Part shown: piece by piece, positions 12,812 to 27,870 of the stretch
Layout of the letters: every line of letters begins with the position of its first letter
How positions within the stretch are numbered: position 1 is the first letter of the stretch
Assembly: GCF_008831285.2 (NCBI RefSeq)
Contig: NC_045146.1
Coordinates: forward strand, 18,119,289 to 18,183,288
Direction of reading: 5' to 3'
Length of the DNA stretch: 64,000 bases
From: Nymphaea colorata
Taxonomy: Eukaryota > Streptophyta > Magnoliopsida > Nymphaeales > Nymphaeaceae
Notes under the pieces: model-generated
Seen by the model: the letters and a program-made list of their open reading frames with translations, nothing else
The model's database searches: none
What the model was told of the DNA's origin: nothing
Translations under genes and position numbers: made by a program

Positions 12812-13926
12812 CTACGCGTTCAGCTCTACAATATGAAGAAGTTTATTAATTTGGGAAGGAAAAGGGAGAAGAGGGGGTGCCGTGAAAAGCAGCACCATAA
12901 TGACCGTCCCCGCGGCGGCGGCAGAAACAGCTGCTCTTACTGCATTAGTTGCAGCTCCCGCACTAGTGTCTGCATCGGTAGAATCTGTGACGCTGGCAAG
13001 GCTCCCATCTCCTGCTGAGCTATTATTCTTGATTGAAAAGCTGCAACATGACTCTTTCGTTTTCAAAGAGGTAGACATGAAAAACACAGCTTTGAAAGAA
13101 ACAGCTACTTGCTTAAAGATTAAATTAATGTATGCACAAAGAACTCAAGAGTCATTGGTCCAAATCAATTTTTAGTTCCTCAGATTTGATATACACATTT
13201 ATGCTTTTGGACATGTAAATAGTACTTAAGAAAAATTATAGATTTGAGCCTACTTGAGCCCAAGTTTCTGATTTTTGGTTAGTTTTCTGATTTGAGCATC
13301 ATTTAAAATGATTATCCCTCTTTAATGGCTAAAACAGATGCACAAACGATTGCACGGAAAGAGAGAAAGAGAGAGAACCTCGATGGGAATAAGCAATTTC
13401 CATGGCCTGCAGATTCAGATTCAACAACGAAAAGTGAGGGAAAGAAGACAACCACCATGATCGAATGGAGGAAACTGTAAGCAGAAGGCATTCGAAAACA
13501 ACAAAAGCAAATGCCGGAGAAAGAGAGAGTACTTGGGTTGAGGGAGGTGAGAGAGGCGGAGCCAGAGAAGTCGCAGCTCTGGCGGGAGAGGCCGCTCTTG
13601 AGAAAGTAGTCGTTGAAGGCGAAAGAGGCGTGGAACTGGACGTCGGTGGGTTCGTAGCAGGGGCCGCCCGGCTGGATGGCCGAGCAGTCAGCTCCGCCGT
13701 GGCCGCATACCCAGTCCAGGGCCCCCTGCAAGGCCGAGTCCGGCGCATTGTTCTTCGCCACGCACCACAGCTCCACATTGCTTCTATTTTCCCTGGAAAT
13801 CCCTCCGTCCTCCTCCGCCGCCGCATACGACCCACCAATTGTCGTCATCACCACCAACAAGGCCGTCATAAAAAAGCTGGAGGAGAAGCGAATGGAATGG
13901 AAGTGCTTGCCAGGTTTCTTCTCCAT
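12812..13926 (-). CDS. X8-domain, GPI-anchored callose-binding-like protein (PDCB type)
   Basis: Exons (minus strand) are 13926-13533, 13406-13379 and 13040-12812; together 651 nt, 216 residues, with all phases joining. Residues about 13-36 are a signal peptide (FSSSFFMTALLVVMTTIGG). Residues about 54-137 form an X8 (CBM43) domain with six cysteines at 55, 74, 81, 90, 118 and 136. The motifs are WCVAKNNAPDSALQGALDWVC, CYEPTDVQFHASFAFNDYF and CDFSGSASLTSLNPSHGNC. A Ser/Ala/Asp-rich linker (SVTDSTDADTSAGAA) and a C-terminal hydrophobic stretch (AAAAGTVIMVLLFTAPPLL) suggest a GPI anchor, although a polar tail follows it. X8 domains bind beta-1,3-glucan; single-X8 GPI proteins of this layout act at plasmodesmata or the cell wall. 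The tiny second exon carries the last X8 cysteine (HGNCLFPS). The ATG at 13926 gives the signal peptide directly. Callose binding is inferred from the family. Confidence 0.88.
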
Positions 13927-14640
13927 GATGGGAGGGAGCAGAAGGGCTGAACTCTATCAGAGGGAGAGTAACAGAGAGAGGAAGAGATGTGGTAACAGAG
14001 AGGGCAGGAAAGAAAAATAGCCGTTTGGAGATAGAAAGGTGGGGAGAGAGCAATGGCTACCGGCTAGTGGGGAATATGGCAGTAGGCTTTTTGACTCTTT
14101 GCTTTTCAAATGGTTTCGCCATGTCTTTGTTGCAATTACGGGGATCGGAAGCGAGAGACGCGCTGGCAAAGCAGCATAAATGGAGGATTTCAAGGCGTCG
14201 ACCTCACCCCCTTCTTCCCTCTCCAATTCAGATTCAAACGTGAATGAAAAAAACTAATGTCTCAATCTGAATTCGAATCCCAATTTTACATTCCAAATCT
14301 GATTTAAGTCTAACAAACATTTGAATTCACATTCGATTCTGAATTTTAGACTTTTAAAATGTAAGAGAACTGGATATAAGATATATATTTAAAACCAAAT
14401 CTGATCCAAACATTAAAGAAAGAAACTTTGTTGAATTTGGTTACGGTTGATCAAAGTTTCTTGGATTTGAAGTCGTCTTAATAGAACTAATTCCAAATTG
14501 GGTTTTGGATAAATATGGTGGCTGTATTTCACATTGTATGCTTGTAAAATTCTTGCGCGAAAAATGATGACACAACCTTTAAAACCAATATGGTAATATA
14601 TAGGTCCTCGAAATCTGAGTTTCATTTTTCTTTTCTCTTA
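13927..14640. other. X8 gene promoter side and degenerate AT-rich repeat
   Basis: Purine/pyrimidine-rich sequence (GAGAGAGGAAGAG runs) lies directly upstream of the X8 start on the minus strand. No clear TATA box was found. About 14250-14420 resembles the repeat near 42880-43130 (shared TTTAAAACCAAATCT and CTGAATTTGAA-like words), suggesting an old dispersed repeat. Confidence 0.45.
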
Positions 14641-14644
14641 GTCT

Positions 14645-14902
14645 GTCTCAAGGGGCGAAGCGCAGCTAGTCAGGGTAGGAGCCTGTACAAAGACAAGTCT
14701 CTAGTTTGATTTCTGTGGGTGTTATGTTCTTGTGTCTTAAGGTGGTAGGGCATGACATTCAAGTTAAAGGGTGCACCATTGCTATCGTTGACATTGATGC
14801 AGCTCAAGACCCAAAGACACAGGGAATGGGGGGCCTTCGGGCCTCGGTTCGGGCAGTGAGATGAACCTCTTGCTCACCCAAAACTAAAAAAAAAAAAAAA
14901 AC
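14645..14902 (+). mobile_element. tRNA-derived SINE candidate
   Basis: An RNA polymerase III-like A box (GAAGCGCAGCTAGTCAGG, from about 14658) is followed some 40 nt later by a B-box-like AGTTTGATTTC (14703-14713), and the unit ends in TTGCTCACCCAAAA plus a run of A (14885-14900). The same 3' end closes the candidate at 40660-40869. Target duplications were not resolved, so the family is a proposal. Confidence 0.55.
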
Positions 14903-14914
14903 ACCCTCATCATC

Positions 14915-15257
14915 ATTTCAAGTAGGACTGTACATGAGCCAAGTAGTTCTCAAGCTCGGTCAGCTCAACTTGACTCGACTTATGTGTTACTTGGCTCAAA
15001 CTCAAAAGGAGTTACACAAAGTTGGCTCGAACTCGGCTCAATATACTAGGTTCGGGCTTAAGTTCAACTCATTTTAACAAACTCCCTATGTGACTTTATC
15101 TGTTTACCTAGATCAAACGAGTTTGGTCGAGTTTAATCGAGTTGTAACTGCAAGTTTTCAGTTAAGGTCGAGATGGACTCGTTTGTTGTAAACATACAAA
15201 TGAGTCGATATCGAGCTCTAGTTGGCTCAACTCATTGTCCAGAGCCCTAATTTCAAC
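14915..15257. mobile_element. Small non-autonomous hAT MITE (GAGCC type)
   Basis: The element spans 14923-15249 (327 bp) and begins TAGGACTGTACATGAGCCAAG; its inverted end is TAGGGCTCTGGACAATGAG. It is flanked by ATTTCAAG (14915-14922) and ATTTCAAC (15250-15257), an 8-bp duplication with one mismatch. Subterminal motifs (CTCGGTCAGCTC, GACTCG, TTGGCTCAACTC) match those of the nested element at 5666-6849, so the two are of related families. No coding capacity. Confidence 0.8.
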
Positions 15258-19622
<4,365 letters not shown>

Positions 19623-20174
19623 TTACACAGAGGATTTCCATGGGAAGAGCTGCAGGTGACCATGATCTACGGCACTTAGACTGGATGAGCCGATGGGCTC
19701 GAACCGATTACCTTTAAGCTCAGCGGTGGGCTCGGCGGCGGACCTGCAAACGGGGCACGTAGAGTGAGAGTACAACCACATGTCGATGCACTCAACATGG
19801 AAGAAGTGGAGGCAGTTGGGAAGCAGCCTCGCCATTTCGCCCTCCTCGAAGGAGCAGAGGCAGACGGCGCACTCCCGCCGCTCTGAGCAGTCGGGCTTCC
19901 TCTGCTGGTAGGAGAAGAGAGGGAGGGCCGCCACCATCGACGCGCCGAGGCTGTGCTTGGGGTACTGCTCGGGGCCTGAGCCAACGATGATGGCGACGCC
20001 GGGCTCGCCGCTCAGATCCGTGCCGACGAAGCGCCTCGCCAGACAGTGAGCGTAGAGGTGGAGGAGGGCCACAAGGATGATGACGCCGGAGAGACAGAGG
20101 ATGGCAGTGCGCATGACTAGTGGGTAGTTGCTTTGCTGGGAGCCATGGAACTGATTATCACCGTCCGTGTCCAT
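19623..20174 (-). CDS. ATL-type RING-H2 E3 ubiquitin ligase
   Basis: Single exon of 183 residues. The first ATG in the frame is at 20174 ([11 protein letters not shown]); the frame stays open a little upstream but has no ATG there. Residues about 21-44 form one transmembrane helix ([20 protein letters not shown]) followed by basic residues. Residues about 101-142 are a RING-H2 domain: [20 protein letters not shown], then [20 protein letters not shown] and PVCR. All eight zinc ligands are visible (C..C, C.H, H..C, C..C) and the Trp expected for E2 contact (MWL) is present. Membrane helix plus RING-H2 and no introns is the classic plant ATL layout; these ligases ubiquitinate partners at membranes, often in defence or hormone responses. 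The usual GLD motif between helix and RING is not obvious. The substrate is unknown. Confidence 0.92.
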   Translation of the reverse strand: MDTDGDNQFHGSQQSNYPLVMRTAILCLSGVIILVALLHLYAHCLARRFVGTDLSGEPGVAIIVGSGPEQYPKHSLGASMVAALPLFSYQQRKPDCSERRECAVCLCSFEEGEMARLLPNCLHFFHVECIDMWLYSHSTCPVCRSAAEPTAELKGNRFEPIGSSSLSAVDHGHLQLFPWKSSV

Positions 20175-22463
20175 CTTCACAAACGTCAGGAGTTGGCCGG
20201 AGAATTCAACGGCCTGTGTCAACGGAAAATTCAGATAGTGGCCTCTCTCTCTCTTCCCCTCTCTATCAGGAACAAGACCGCCGAGATTTGAATATTAGCC
20301 GGGGCTGTTCCCAGCAGCTTCCTTCTTGTATACATATATTTGAGAAGTTTCATTTAGGAGCTCAACTTTTAATCAATAATCTTAAAATGACTTCATTTTT
20401 AGGTTTTTTCTCATAGTGTCCCACCATCTTCGTCGGCACAGGAGCTGGGCCGGCTAGAGATCAACTTGCCTAGAAAAACTAGAGCTGGCCTCAAATTCAA
20501 GTTCAGCTCCATAGAACAGGTTCTAGCTTGGCTCGATGATATAACAACAAGCTCGAGCTCCACTTACTTAGCTTGTTCATTGGTTTAACTAGTTTCTTTT
20601 AACTAATTTAATTATAACGAGTTAAACAAAATTTTCTAACTAATTTAACTATGAACGACTATCTAACAGAAAATCTAAAGAAAAAATGCACATATTCCGC
20701 ATTCAAATGAACCATTTTTATGTAATCAGCAAACCAGTTTTATATAGTTGAGCAGAGTTGAGTTTAAATGAGTCAAGTTTTTTTCAGTTCGAATTCGATT
20801 TGTTTGGCATTTTGAGCGTAAATTTAAACTCTAACTCACCTCATTTATAAATAAATAGAGCTCAAGTCAAGTTTGTAAGAACGAATTCAATTTGACCTAA
20901 GTTGGCTCGACTCGTTGTGCAGCCCTACACTTCATATTGCTTTTAGATTAAAACAAAATTGTGACACTTGTCTTAAAAATATAAAAAAGGTGAGCTGCTA
21001 ATAAGTAAAATTTTTTGGTCTATGTTCCAACTTTTTAGGCTCAAATGGGGGCTCCTGGAGCTTCACTACATCGATGGGTCCACGAGAATTGAATAAGAAG
21101 CTTTGACCGCAATCGATGACCGTCTTCTTAATCATGTTTCATCCTTTTTAGGACCGTCTGGGCTCCAGAGACACCAATCCCCTCATCTCCAGTTTGCACC
21201 CATTCACACGGTGGATCTACCGATTTCCTAAAAATCTACCTTTAAGTTGTTCTGATCTATAAAATAATTTATAGAGCTAATAAGTTTGATTACGAATCCA
21301 GATGCATAACCCAAAAGATTGAAGCAATGCCAAGTAGAGGCCGTATACTATAATGGATGCAAACACAAACGGGTAATTTGATTATGTCAAACACGGTCCA
21401 CTTTGGGTTTCACGGATTTTGAGATATGGATTTCAGATCAGGCACAAACACTGCTGCAATGAACAAAAAGGAAAAAGTACTGCGTGGATATCGGGCCAGA
21501 TCGTGGTTTGTGATAGAACGTATCCTTGGCTTGTTAAACCTTGGAATTTTTCGGTGCCAAATTCCTTTTACAGTGTGGTACGCTAGGTCATACTTTTTTA
21601 AGGACTTGAGATCCTTGACTCCCTAATCCGCGTTACCTGTAATCCATGGCTGAATTAAGCAAGCAGTTTAACCATCAAACGCGGTAGCTTTAAAATATGA
21701 AGACATTGGAGGAAGGAAGGAAGGCCCTTGGGATCCATGCTTGAGAGATAGAGAAGTTTATAAACACAAGAACTCCTATTTTTTTACTGACATGAGAAAA
21801 ACGTCATTAAAGCTCAAGAAAGCGTCAGGAAAAAAAAGTGGAAATGGCTTTCAATACTGGAGAATATGTAACTACCTAGCATTTATGAGAATTGCGAATA
21901 ACAACTTCAGTTTGTCAAATCATTGACAATCACTCCAATACAACAACTCTGCTCAATACTAATTTGATTGTTACAGTAGTATTAGAGCCGGTTCAACCAT
22001 ATAAACTTGTCCTGCATGTACTTTAAAGAGAAAAGGTAAATTGTAATACCCCAAAAGTTTGCTTCTGCATTTAAGTTATTGATGAATCATAGAGCAACTT
22101 ATGAAGAAAGTTATTAAGTGATTGACTATTTTGGTTCCTAACATTTTTCAATTGGAACTGAAGGTAGGGTAGGTTGGGATCTATCCTACCATGAACCTGA
22201 GCCTGGTGTAAGAGTGAACCGAATTATTATAATAGCTGCTCTACTTTGGCCATCCATCTTAATTCAATGAATCAAAGAGTTAGAAGTAAAACAAAAAGCA
22301 GAGCCCCTTATCTTTTCATCCTACATAGGGAACAATGGCGCCACAAAAGATGCACGAAACACTACTAACAACTGCCCCATTTAACAAGGGTATTCAGGTA
22401 CATCTTCATGTCGAGAAGTTGGATCATTTAACAAGGGTAATAAGGACATGGTTTTCTGATCTT
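20175..22463. other. Intergenic region with a degenerate GAGCC-type hAT MITE
   Basis: About 20473-20927 carries words shared with the MITE at 14923 and the nested element at 5666: AGCTCGAGCTCC and CGAGTTAAAC-like motifs, and an end reading GGCTCGACTCGTTGTGCAGCCCTA. The left end is eroded and no target duplication was found. The remainder (20930-22463) shows no gene; an open frame at 21426-21626 has no recognisable features. Confidence 0.55.
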
Positions 22464-22584
22464 GTGCGCTTGATCAGATCTTGTCAATAATTGACTTGCT
22501 TACTGAATCTGGATAACTTGCTTATTGAATCTGGATAACTGGAGATTCAATACGCAAGTCAATTATTGACAAGATCAAGCGCAC
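22464..22584. repeat. Imperfect inverted repeat (hairpin)
   Basis: The left arm (22464-22509, GTGCGCTTGATC ... TTGACTTGC) and right arm (22544-22584, GCAAGTCAATTATTGACAAG onward) are inverted copies over about 41 bp. They differ mainly by a 5-nt AGATC duplication in the left arm. The loop contains a direct repeat of GAATCTGGATAACT. No transposase or target duplication is visible. It could be a small fold-back element or a local inverted duplication. Confidence 0.85.
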
Positions 22585-24636
22585 CAGATCTTTGCTTCAA
22601 ATTATTATGGTACAGACAAGACCTATACAACGTGTTGATTGATCAAATTGCGAACACCTTTAACGAATAAAGCATTAGCATATCTTCTTAAGTATTGGTG
22701 GTGAATACTTAAAAAGGTAAAATAATTTTTTTATTCAGCATTTATAGTAAGCACTAAACAGCAAATAATAGACAAGCACACCAAAAAGCTACCCTTTCTT
22801 CTTTTGGGTATGCAAGCTGAGTCTATCAAATTAAACACTCGATACAGATTGTGCAAGAAAAAACGAATTAAAGAAATCCTGAAAATCTGTAACTCTTGGC
22901 TAGGTTTTAAGTTTGGTTTGTTCGATACAAAGAAGTGGGGTTTTCATATGCTTCAACTTGCACATAGGACCTACCTCCTTATGGTCAATGAAAGTAGCCT
23001 TTTCCGGGTTTTGAACTAAAGACACACCCCAAATCCTTATGGTCAATGAAAGTAACACACCCCAAATCCGATCGTATGAACTATGCCTCATGGAGCCAGC
23101 ACGAAGGTCTCAAGTCTAAATCTTTAGTCAGGTAAGTTATGGAGTTTTTCCTGAACCCAGAATACCTGACAGCTTAAAGTGCATGTTTGCTTTGCTCTAG
23201 ATCCTATGCGTCGCCATTCGCCATCGATGATCGTAGGAAGGCTGCAAGTTACCCAATGAGTGGCCTTTACGAACATGAAAAGCCAACAAGAATACAACAC
23301 AGACATGCTATCTAATATTCCTTTAGTAATAGAATAAAGAGACAACTATGATCACATCTTGGTTCGACAACACTTCTGGAGCCATTTGTTCTCTTAAAAC
23401 AATTTATCGTTTTACCCTTGTCATAGAGAAGCCACATGAAAACAAGGTTCCCTTATAGATGAGTCTCCCAGTCATCTAAGAAGCTGTTTGATAAAAAAGG
23501 AATATTGTGTTATTAACGCGCACGCTAATACAATATATATTGATTTCAAGAATACTAGGTTCTTGTTCTAAAAAGCAGGATATAGTTATGTTTAGCGATT
23601 ACGTCTGGGGTTTAAAAACAATATCTATACATAGTGCAACATGTCCCTTCGTGTTTCTTAAAAAAAAGCATATATAATGTTCTTGAAGAATTTATTCAAC
23701 CATGTATTCCAAAAACATAGCCAAGTACTCTCCAAGCAACTGAACCAGTAAAACCAATTAGTTAGGGTGTCAATCTATTAATGATCAGATCAAAGAGAAT
23801 TCCTTGATACTCAGACTTGCAAATGCCGCTTATGTTGTCCGATGGGGCTGACACAATAGCTCGGGGATGAAAGCTGGGTAGACTCTATCTTTCTATCTTT
23901 CGGATGTCAAGTGTGTCAACTTCTTATGCTGCAAAAAAAGGGTTAGGATTATCCATGCGCAAACTCAAGTGCAGCGAGGGCTGCACCCCAAGGCACATAA
24001 AGGAGACCATTGAACTTAAAGAGAATAAGTGGTTTGGTGAAAGCTTATGGTGAGTCTTCCCCTCCCACTCATAAATGCCACCTTGCAGCTGCAACCTTTT
24101 CTTGTTTTTCTTTTCCTGTTTGTTGCGTCAAACGCTCCAATATTATGCATGACACAACTTTCATTTTCTTCTTTTGTATGCATATGTATCAGCAGGGTAG
24201 GTTCATTCAGCTTAGTTCTGTCGATCCGATGAATAAGGTAGAATTCAGTTGTCATTCAAATCTGCGAATTATTGATTAATTCTTCACAGTTGTTTTATCT
24301 CGATTGCAAACAGAGTCTCTCAAGCTGGTCGCTCCTGGATTTAGTTTTGAAAAAATCCAAACCCGTACACATATTTGGATCCGATTAGGCCGGTCCAAAT
24401 ACTGCCTTGTCCAGTGGGCCCCAAGAGTGGGTCCCTAGTCCCTATCCACGAGAGAGAAATCAGAGAAAAGAAGCAGACATAAAATTGACCGTGAAACAAA
24501 TTACATCCCAAAAGCACTTATTCCATCTCAGCTGGTTTTTGGTACAAAAACTTTCCTTCTTCCGCCTCACAGCCGCAAACCAAATCTCCACAAAAAGAAG
24601 AAACGGAGAAGAAGATGGCGTTGCAGAGAGGGTTCT
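22585..24636. other. Intergenic DNA with a possible SINE relic
   Basis: No gene was recognised. About 23845-24000 shares words with the SINE candidate at 40660 (GCTGACA near the start, GTGTCAAC then TGCTGCAAA), suggesting an older truncated copy. A near repeat of CTTATGGTCAATGAAAGTA occurs at about 22978 and 23036. Confidence 0.4.
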
Positions 24637-24909
24637 TTAGTAGGGAGGCTGGTCATGGTGCTGAGGATCAGGGCCACCAGGACTCACCCTCCTGGAGTCG
24701 AGCCAGGCAGACTCTGCCGCCATCTTCCTCCTCCACTTCATCTCCACACCATCGTCGCCAGGCTGCGGCAGCCTCTGACTCGATTGATCAGCAGCCTTGC
24801 TTCCCTCCACCATGCCAACAGGAACGCGAGCTCCTTCAGTGAAGCTGCAAGGCAAAGAAAGAAGAAGAACCAACACCACCACCATTGTCGCAGCTCTGAA
24901 TCTCGCCAT
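24637..24909 (-). CDS. CLE: CLE signalling peptide precursor (CLE1-7 class)
   Basis: Single exon of 90 residues. A signal peptide covers residues about 1-27 (FRAATMVVVLVLLLSLPCSF, cleavage likely near EGA). A variable acidic/basic pro-region follows, and the C-terminal CLE box RVSPGGPDPQHH occupies residues 74-85, with a five-residue tail DQPPY. The box matches the CLE consensus: Arg first, Pro at 4, Gly at 6, Pro at 7, Pro at 9, HH at the end. It is very close to RLSPGGPDPQHH of the Arabidopsis CLE1-4 group, differing by Leu to Val at position 2. CLE precursors are secreted and processed to 12-13-residue peptides, with hydroxyproline at positions 4 and 7, that are perceived by leucine-rich-repeat receptor kinases in root, vascular or nutrient signalling. 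The ATG is fixed by the signal peptide. A TATA box lies about 75 bp upstream. Family call is strong; biological role is inferred. Confidence 0.92.
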   Translation of the reverse strand: MARFRAATMVVVLVLLLSLPCSFTEGARVPVGMVEGSKAADQSSQRLPQPGDDGVEMKWRRKMAAESAWLDSRRVSPGGPDPQHHDQPPY

Positions 24910-24978
24910 TGGTACTGCAATGGAGGAAGCTAGTTGCTCGATATCAGACTGATGAAGAATCAGAGATGGGCCTTGGGC

Positions 24979-24988
24979 CTTTTATAGC
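24979..24988 (-). promoter_or_regulatory. TATA box of the CLE gene
   Basis: The minus strand reads GCTATAAAAGGC here, a near-perfect plant TATA box, about 70-78 bp upstream of the CLE start codon. This would place the transcription start near 24950 and give a short 5' leader of roughly 40 nt. Confidence 0.75.
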
Positions 24989-26163
24989 AGGAGCGAGGCC
25001 ACGTTCTTGCAGATTGTTTATGTGGAGATTACATGTACTTAGTGTTGCTGAGGTTATAAAAAGAATTTAAGATTGTGAGTGGATGACATGATTGATGGCG
25101 ATGCAGAGAAGGGCTAATGACTTCCATTGTCTCCTCCTATTCCCCTTAACTAACATCCTATTATAGAAATTAGCCACCAACCGTCAGCTTTTGTGTGTGC
25201 TCCAATGTCATCATCCACTCCTAAAGAAACCTCGGAGTTTTGCTGCATATATGCATCGACTCTCGCTCTCTCTCTTTACATTTCCAGATCAATAGATAAT
25301 AAGCATTTGTATGTATTTATATAATTTACATATAGATTCTCATAATGGTCAGAAGGCACGGGCAATTTTAAATTTGTTTTTTTTGTCAGATTTAATTTCT
25401 TCTTGGAATGTAATCACATGAATGTGATATAGTTGTTTGTTTAATAGCAACCAAGTGTTAAAGTCATCCACTTGAAATTAGTGTATGAATATGCGTTTAA
25501 TGAGCTCATAGCTTTTCTACATTTTGAACTCTTAACAAGCAGTACAGTAGCACTGTGAGGAAAATATGGTCTAAAAGTTATATATTCATATGCAAAAGGT
25601 GTAGAATCTGATTTGACTAACATGCATTGAAATATGAAAAGGACCCCAAATGTTCATCAAGCGTGTGTGTGTATATATATACATATACATATATAAAGGG
25701 AATGCGTTATGCGTGATCGAGTCCTTTATTTCCTTTAAGATTGCCGACCACCTGTGTTGAAGGTCTAGTCATGAACGCACATGATGCTCCCCGTCTCCAT
25801 TTTTAAGCCCTTTCGGATCAACTCCTTGCTGCCACACGTGCACATAGCAATAGCTGGATCCTCTTCCTCCATTGGAGTTCCCACACGCGATGATCACGAG
25901 AGAGAGGGAGAGAGGGAGAGAGAGAGAGAGAGAGAATGCCTTTATGTATATAATTCGTTTCTACGGTAACTGTTGCTCTCTAATTGGTCGGGCAAGATGG
26001 TGTATAATATGCACATCTTTTGTTTGTTGGCAGTGACAGTTGAGTAGGGTTGAGGAGTTTTTGTGGTTTAAGTGGAGGGTGTCCTCGTGCCCCCCCTCCC
26101 CTTGCTCTCTCTCTCACTAAGTTCTCTCACTAAGTGATGGGTAAGACAACTTCTCTCTCACAC

Positions 26164-26300
26164 TAAGTGATGGGTAACACAACTGGTTGAGCCATGGTGG
26201 GTTTATTAACTATGTTCTATGTTATTGGTTCAACTTTGGAGGGTACTATCCTAATGGTATTGAGTAATGTTAATTTGGGTTGAAGGTTGCCTTGAGGCTA
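26164..26300 (+). mobile_element. tRNA-derived SINE head candidate
   Basis: An A-box-like TAACACAACTGGTTGAGCC (26175-26193) and a B-box-like GGTTCAACTTT (26227-26237) stand about 34 nt apart, the arrangement of a tRNA-derived promoter. The cloverleaf cannot fold as a functional tRNA. The 3' end and target duplications were not found, so only the head is called. Confidence 0.45.
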
Positions 26301-27769
26301 ATGTGGCTGGGTCTTAGTCTCTCTTTTGCTCTCACACAGACAGTATTGCAAACTTCTGCTTCTACTTTTTTTGTTCAGGCAATTGACGGATTGCCTTAGA
26401 CAAACTTGTTCATGCATTAAAATAACTGTCTTCTTGATAATTTAATCACGGCTACCAAGAAGCTTGTTACAGGTAAGTTGGCAGGAAAGGATATTATCAT
26501 GTTCAAATAATTTGTTATTCTAGTTAAGTCACACACTCTCTTTTTCATTACTTCTAGTGCTTTTCACTTAAAGTTCTTGACTTGTCAGTCTGAAGGAGTA
26601 CCGACTTGAAATGGCTAAGTAAAGATGAGGATAGATATTGGGCAGCACCAGGGAATGAATTTGGGTGTGATGAATCGAAAAGGGTGGATATAAAGTTGAA
26701 AGTGGAAAAGGATGGATTTGTCATTTGCCAGGGGTGGATTTGTGGTCACTAAGTAACGATAAAGGTTGGATTTGCCAATCATTAAGGATCAGATTTGTAA
26801 GTGGCGATTGACAAAGGATGGATTAGTGAGTAGAACAAAAAAAAAAGTTAAGTTCTCCTTTCTCTAATTCTTCCTAATTGCTTGTTTATCTTTTTTTGGT
26901 GAAACTTTATGGTACTGTAAAAGGAACTTTATGGTACTGTAAAAAGAAGCACCACTGACATGCAAGTTGAAGAGCTGTGAAAGCGACTACTTTACGAAAA
27001 TGAAAGGTTAGAAAAGCAAGATGGGTCAAGGGCATATCATTCATGATGTCACGTGGAATCTTGCCACTATCCTTTGGCACCATTGGCCTCTACATGTAGG
27101 TACTATCGCACATGGATATATGTGGGTAGTTCTATGTAGCGCACATATAAAAATGAATGTCTTTTCATCCCTTTAGGTTGATGAATGTGAACTTTATAGA
27201 AAGAAAGTCTTGTACAGTCTGGAATTGGATTGTTGTGAAGTCTTTGTTGGGTAATCGATTATAAAACTTGACAACATTAAAAAACACAACATTGCGACAT
27301 TAAAGTTGTTAGTTGTGATCCATATAGAGACTGGCATTGGATCTTAATTTGTGAGGTTCATGCATTTATGATGTTTTGCTAAAGTAATCATTCTTATCGT
27401 TTCATTTTTTAGGTGAATTCTTCTATTTTTGGGTTTTCCAAATATATTTTCGAGGTTCGGATGAGAATATCCACTTGACAATAAGGAATTATTATAGTGT
27501 TTATGCAAGAGTAAGAGGGTAGATTAGTCCCCTTAAGCATACAAAACCTTGTTCCAAATCAGAAAATCCAAGATCTAAAGAAGACACATCTTGTGTACCT
27601 TTCCTTACATATAAGTTGTACATCTTCATGATATAATTATCATAACGTTGTTGGTATTTCATGTAGAAACTCTTAACATATATGAATACATTATTCTTCT
27701 TTCAAAGATGTGATCAATGAATAAATATTTAATTTTCTCTACATGAACTAAGATAGGTTAACCGTTTCA

Positions 27770-27870
27770 AGTGGCATAGCGTAACTGGTCAAGATAATAA
27801 ACAGTAAAGAAGTAGGTCTCTATTTTGTTTCCTCTAGTACATATCTTGCTGAAGTCCATTACTTAAGTTG
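27770..27870 (+). mobile_element. tRNA-derived SINE head candidate
   Basis: An A-box-like TGGCATAGCGTAACTGGTCA (from about 27772) is followed by a weak B-box-like TATTTTGTTTCC (about 27820-27832). Spacing fits a SINE head, but the B box is poor and the tail was not identified. Confidence 0.35.

Noticed and set aside
13676-14020. Plus-strand frames overlapping the X8 gene
   Set aside because: They are antisense shadows of a GC-rich exon and show no domain.
20175-20222. Upstream extension of the ATL frame
   Set aside because: The extension has no ATG (it opens at a TTG); the ATG at 20174 gives the normal ATL layout.
26164-26240. Possible tRNA gene
   Set aside because: A- and B-box-like motifs are present, but the acceptor and anticodon stems do not pair, which fits a SINE head rather than a tRNA.
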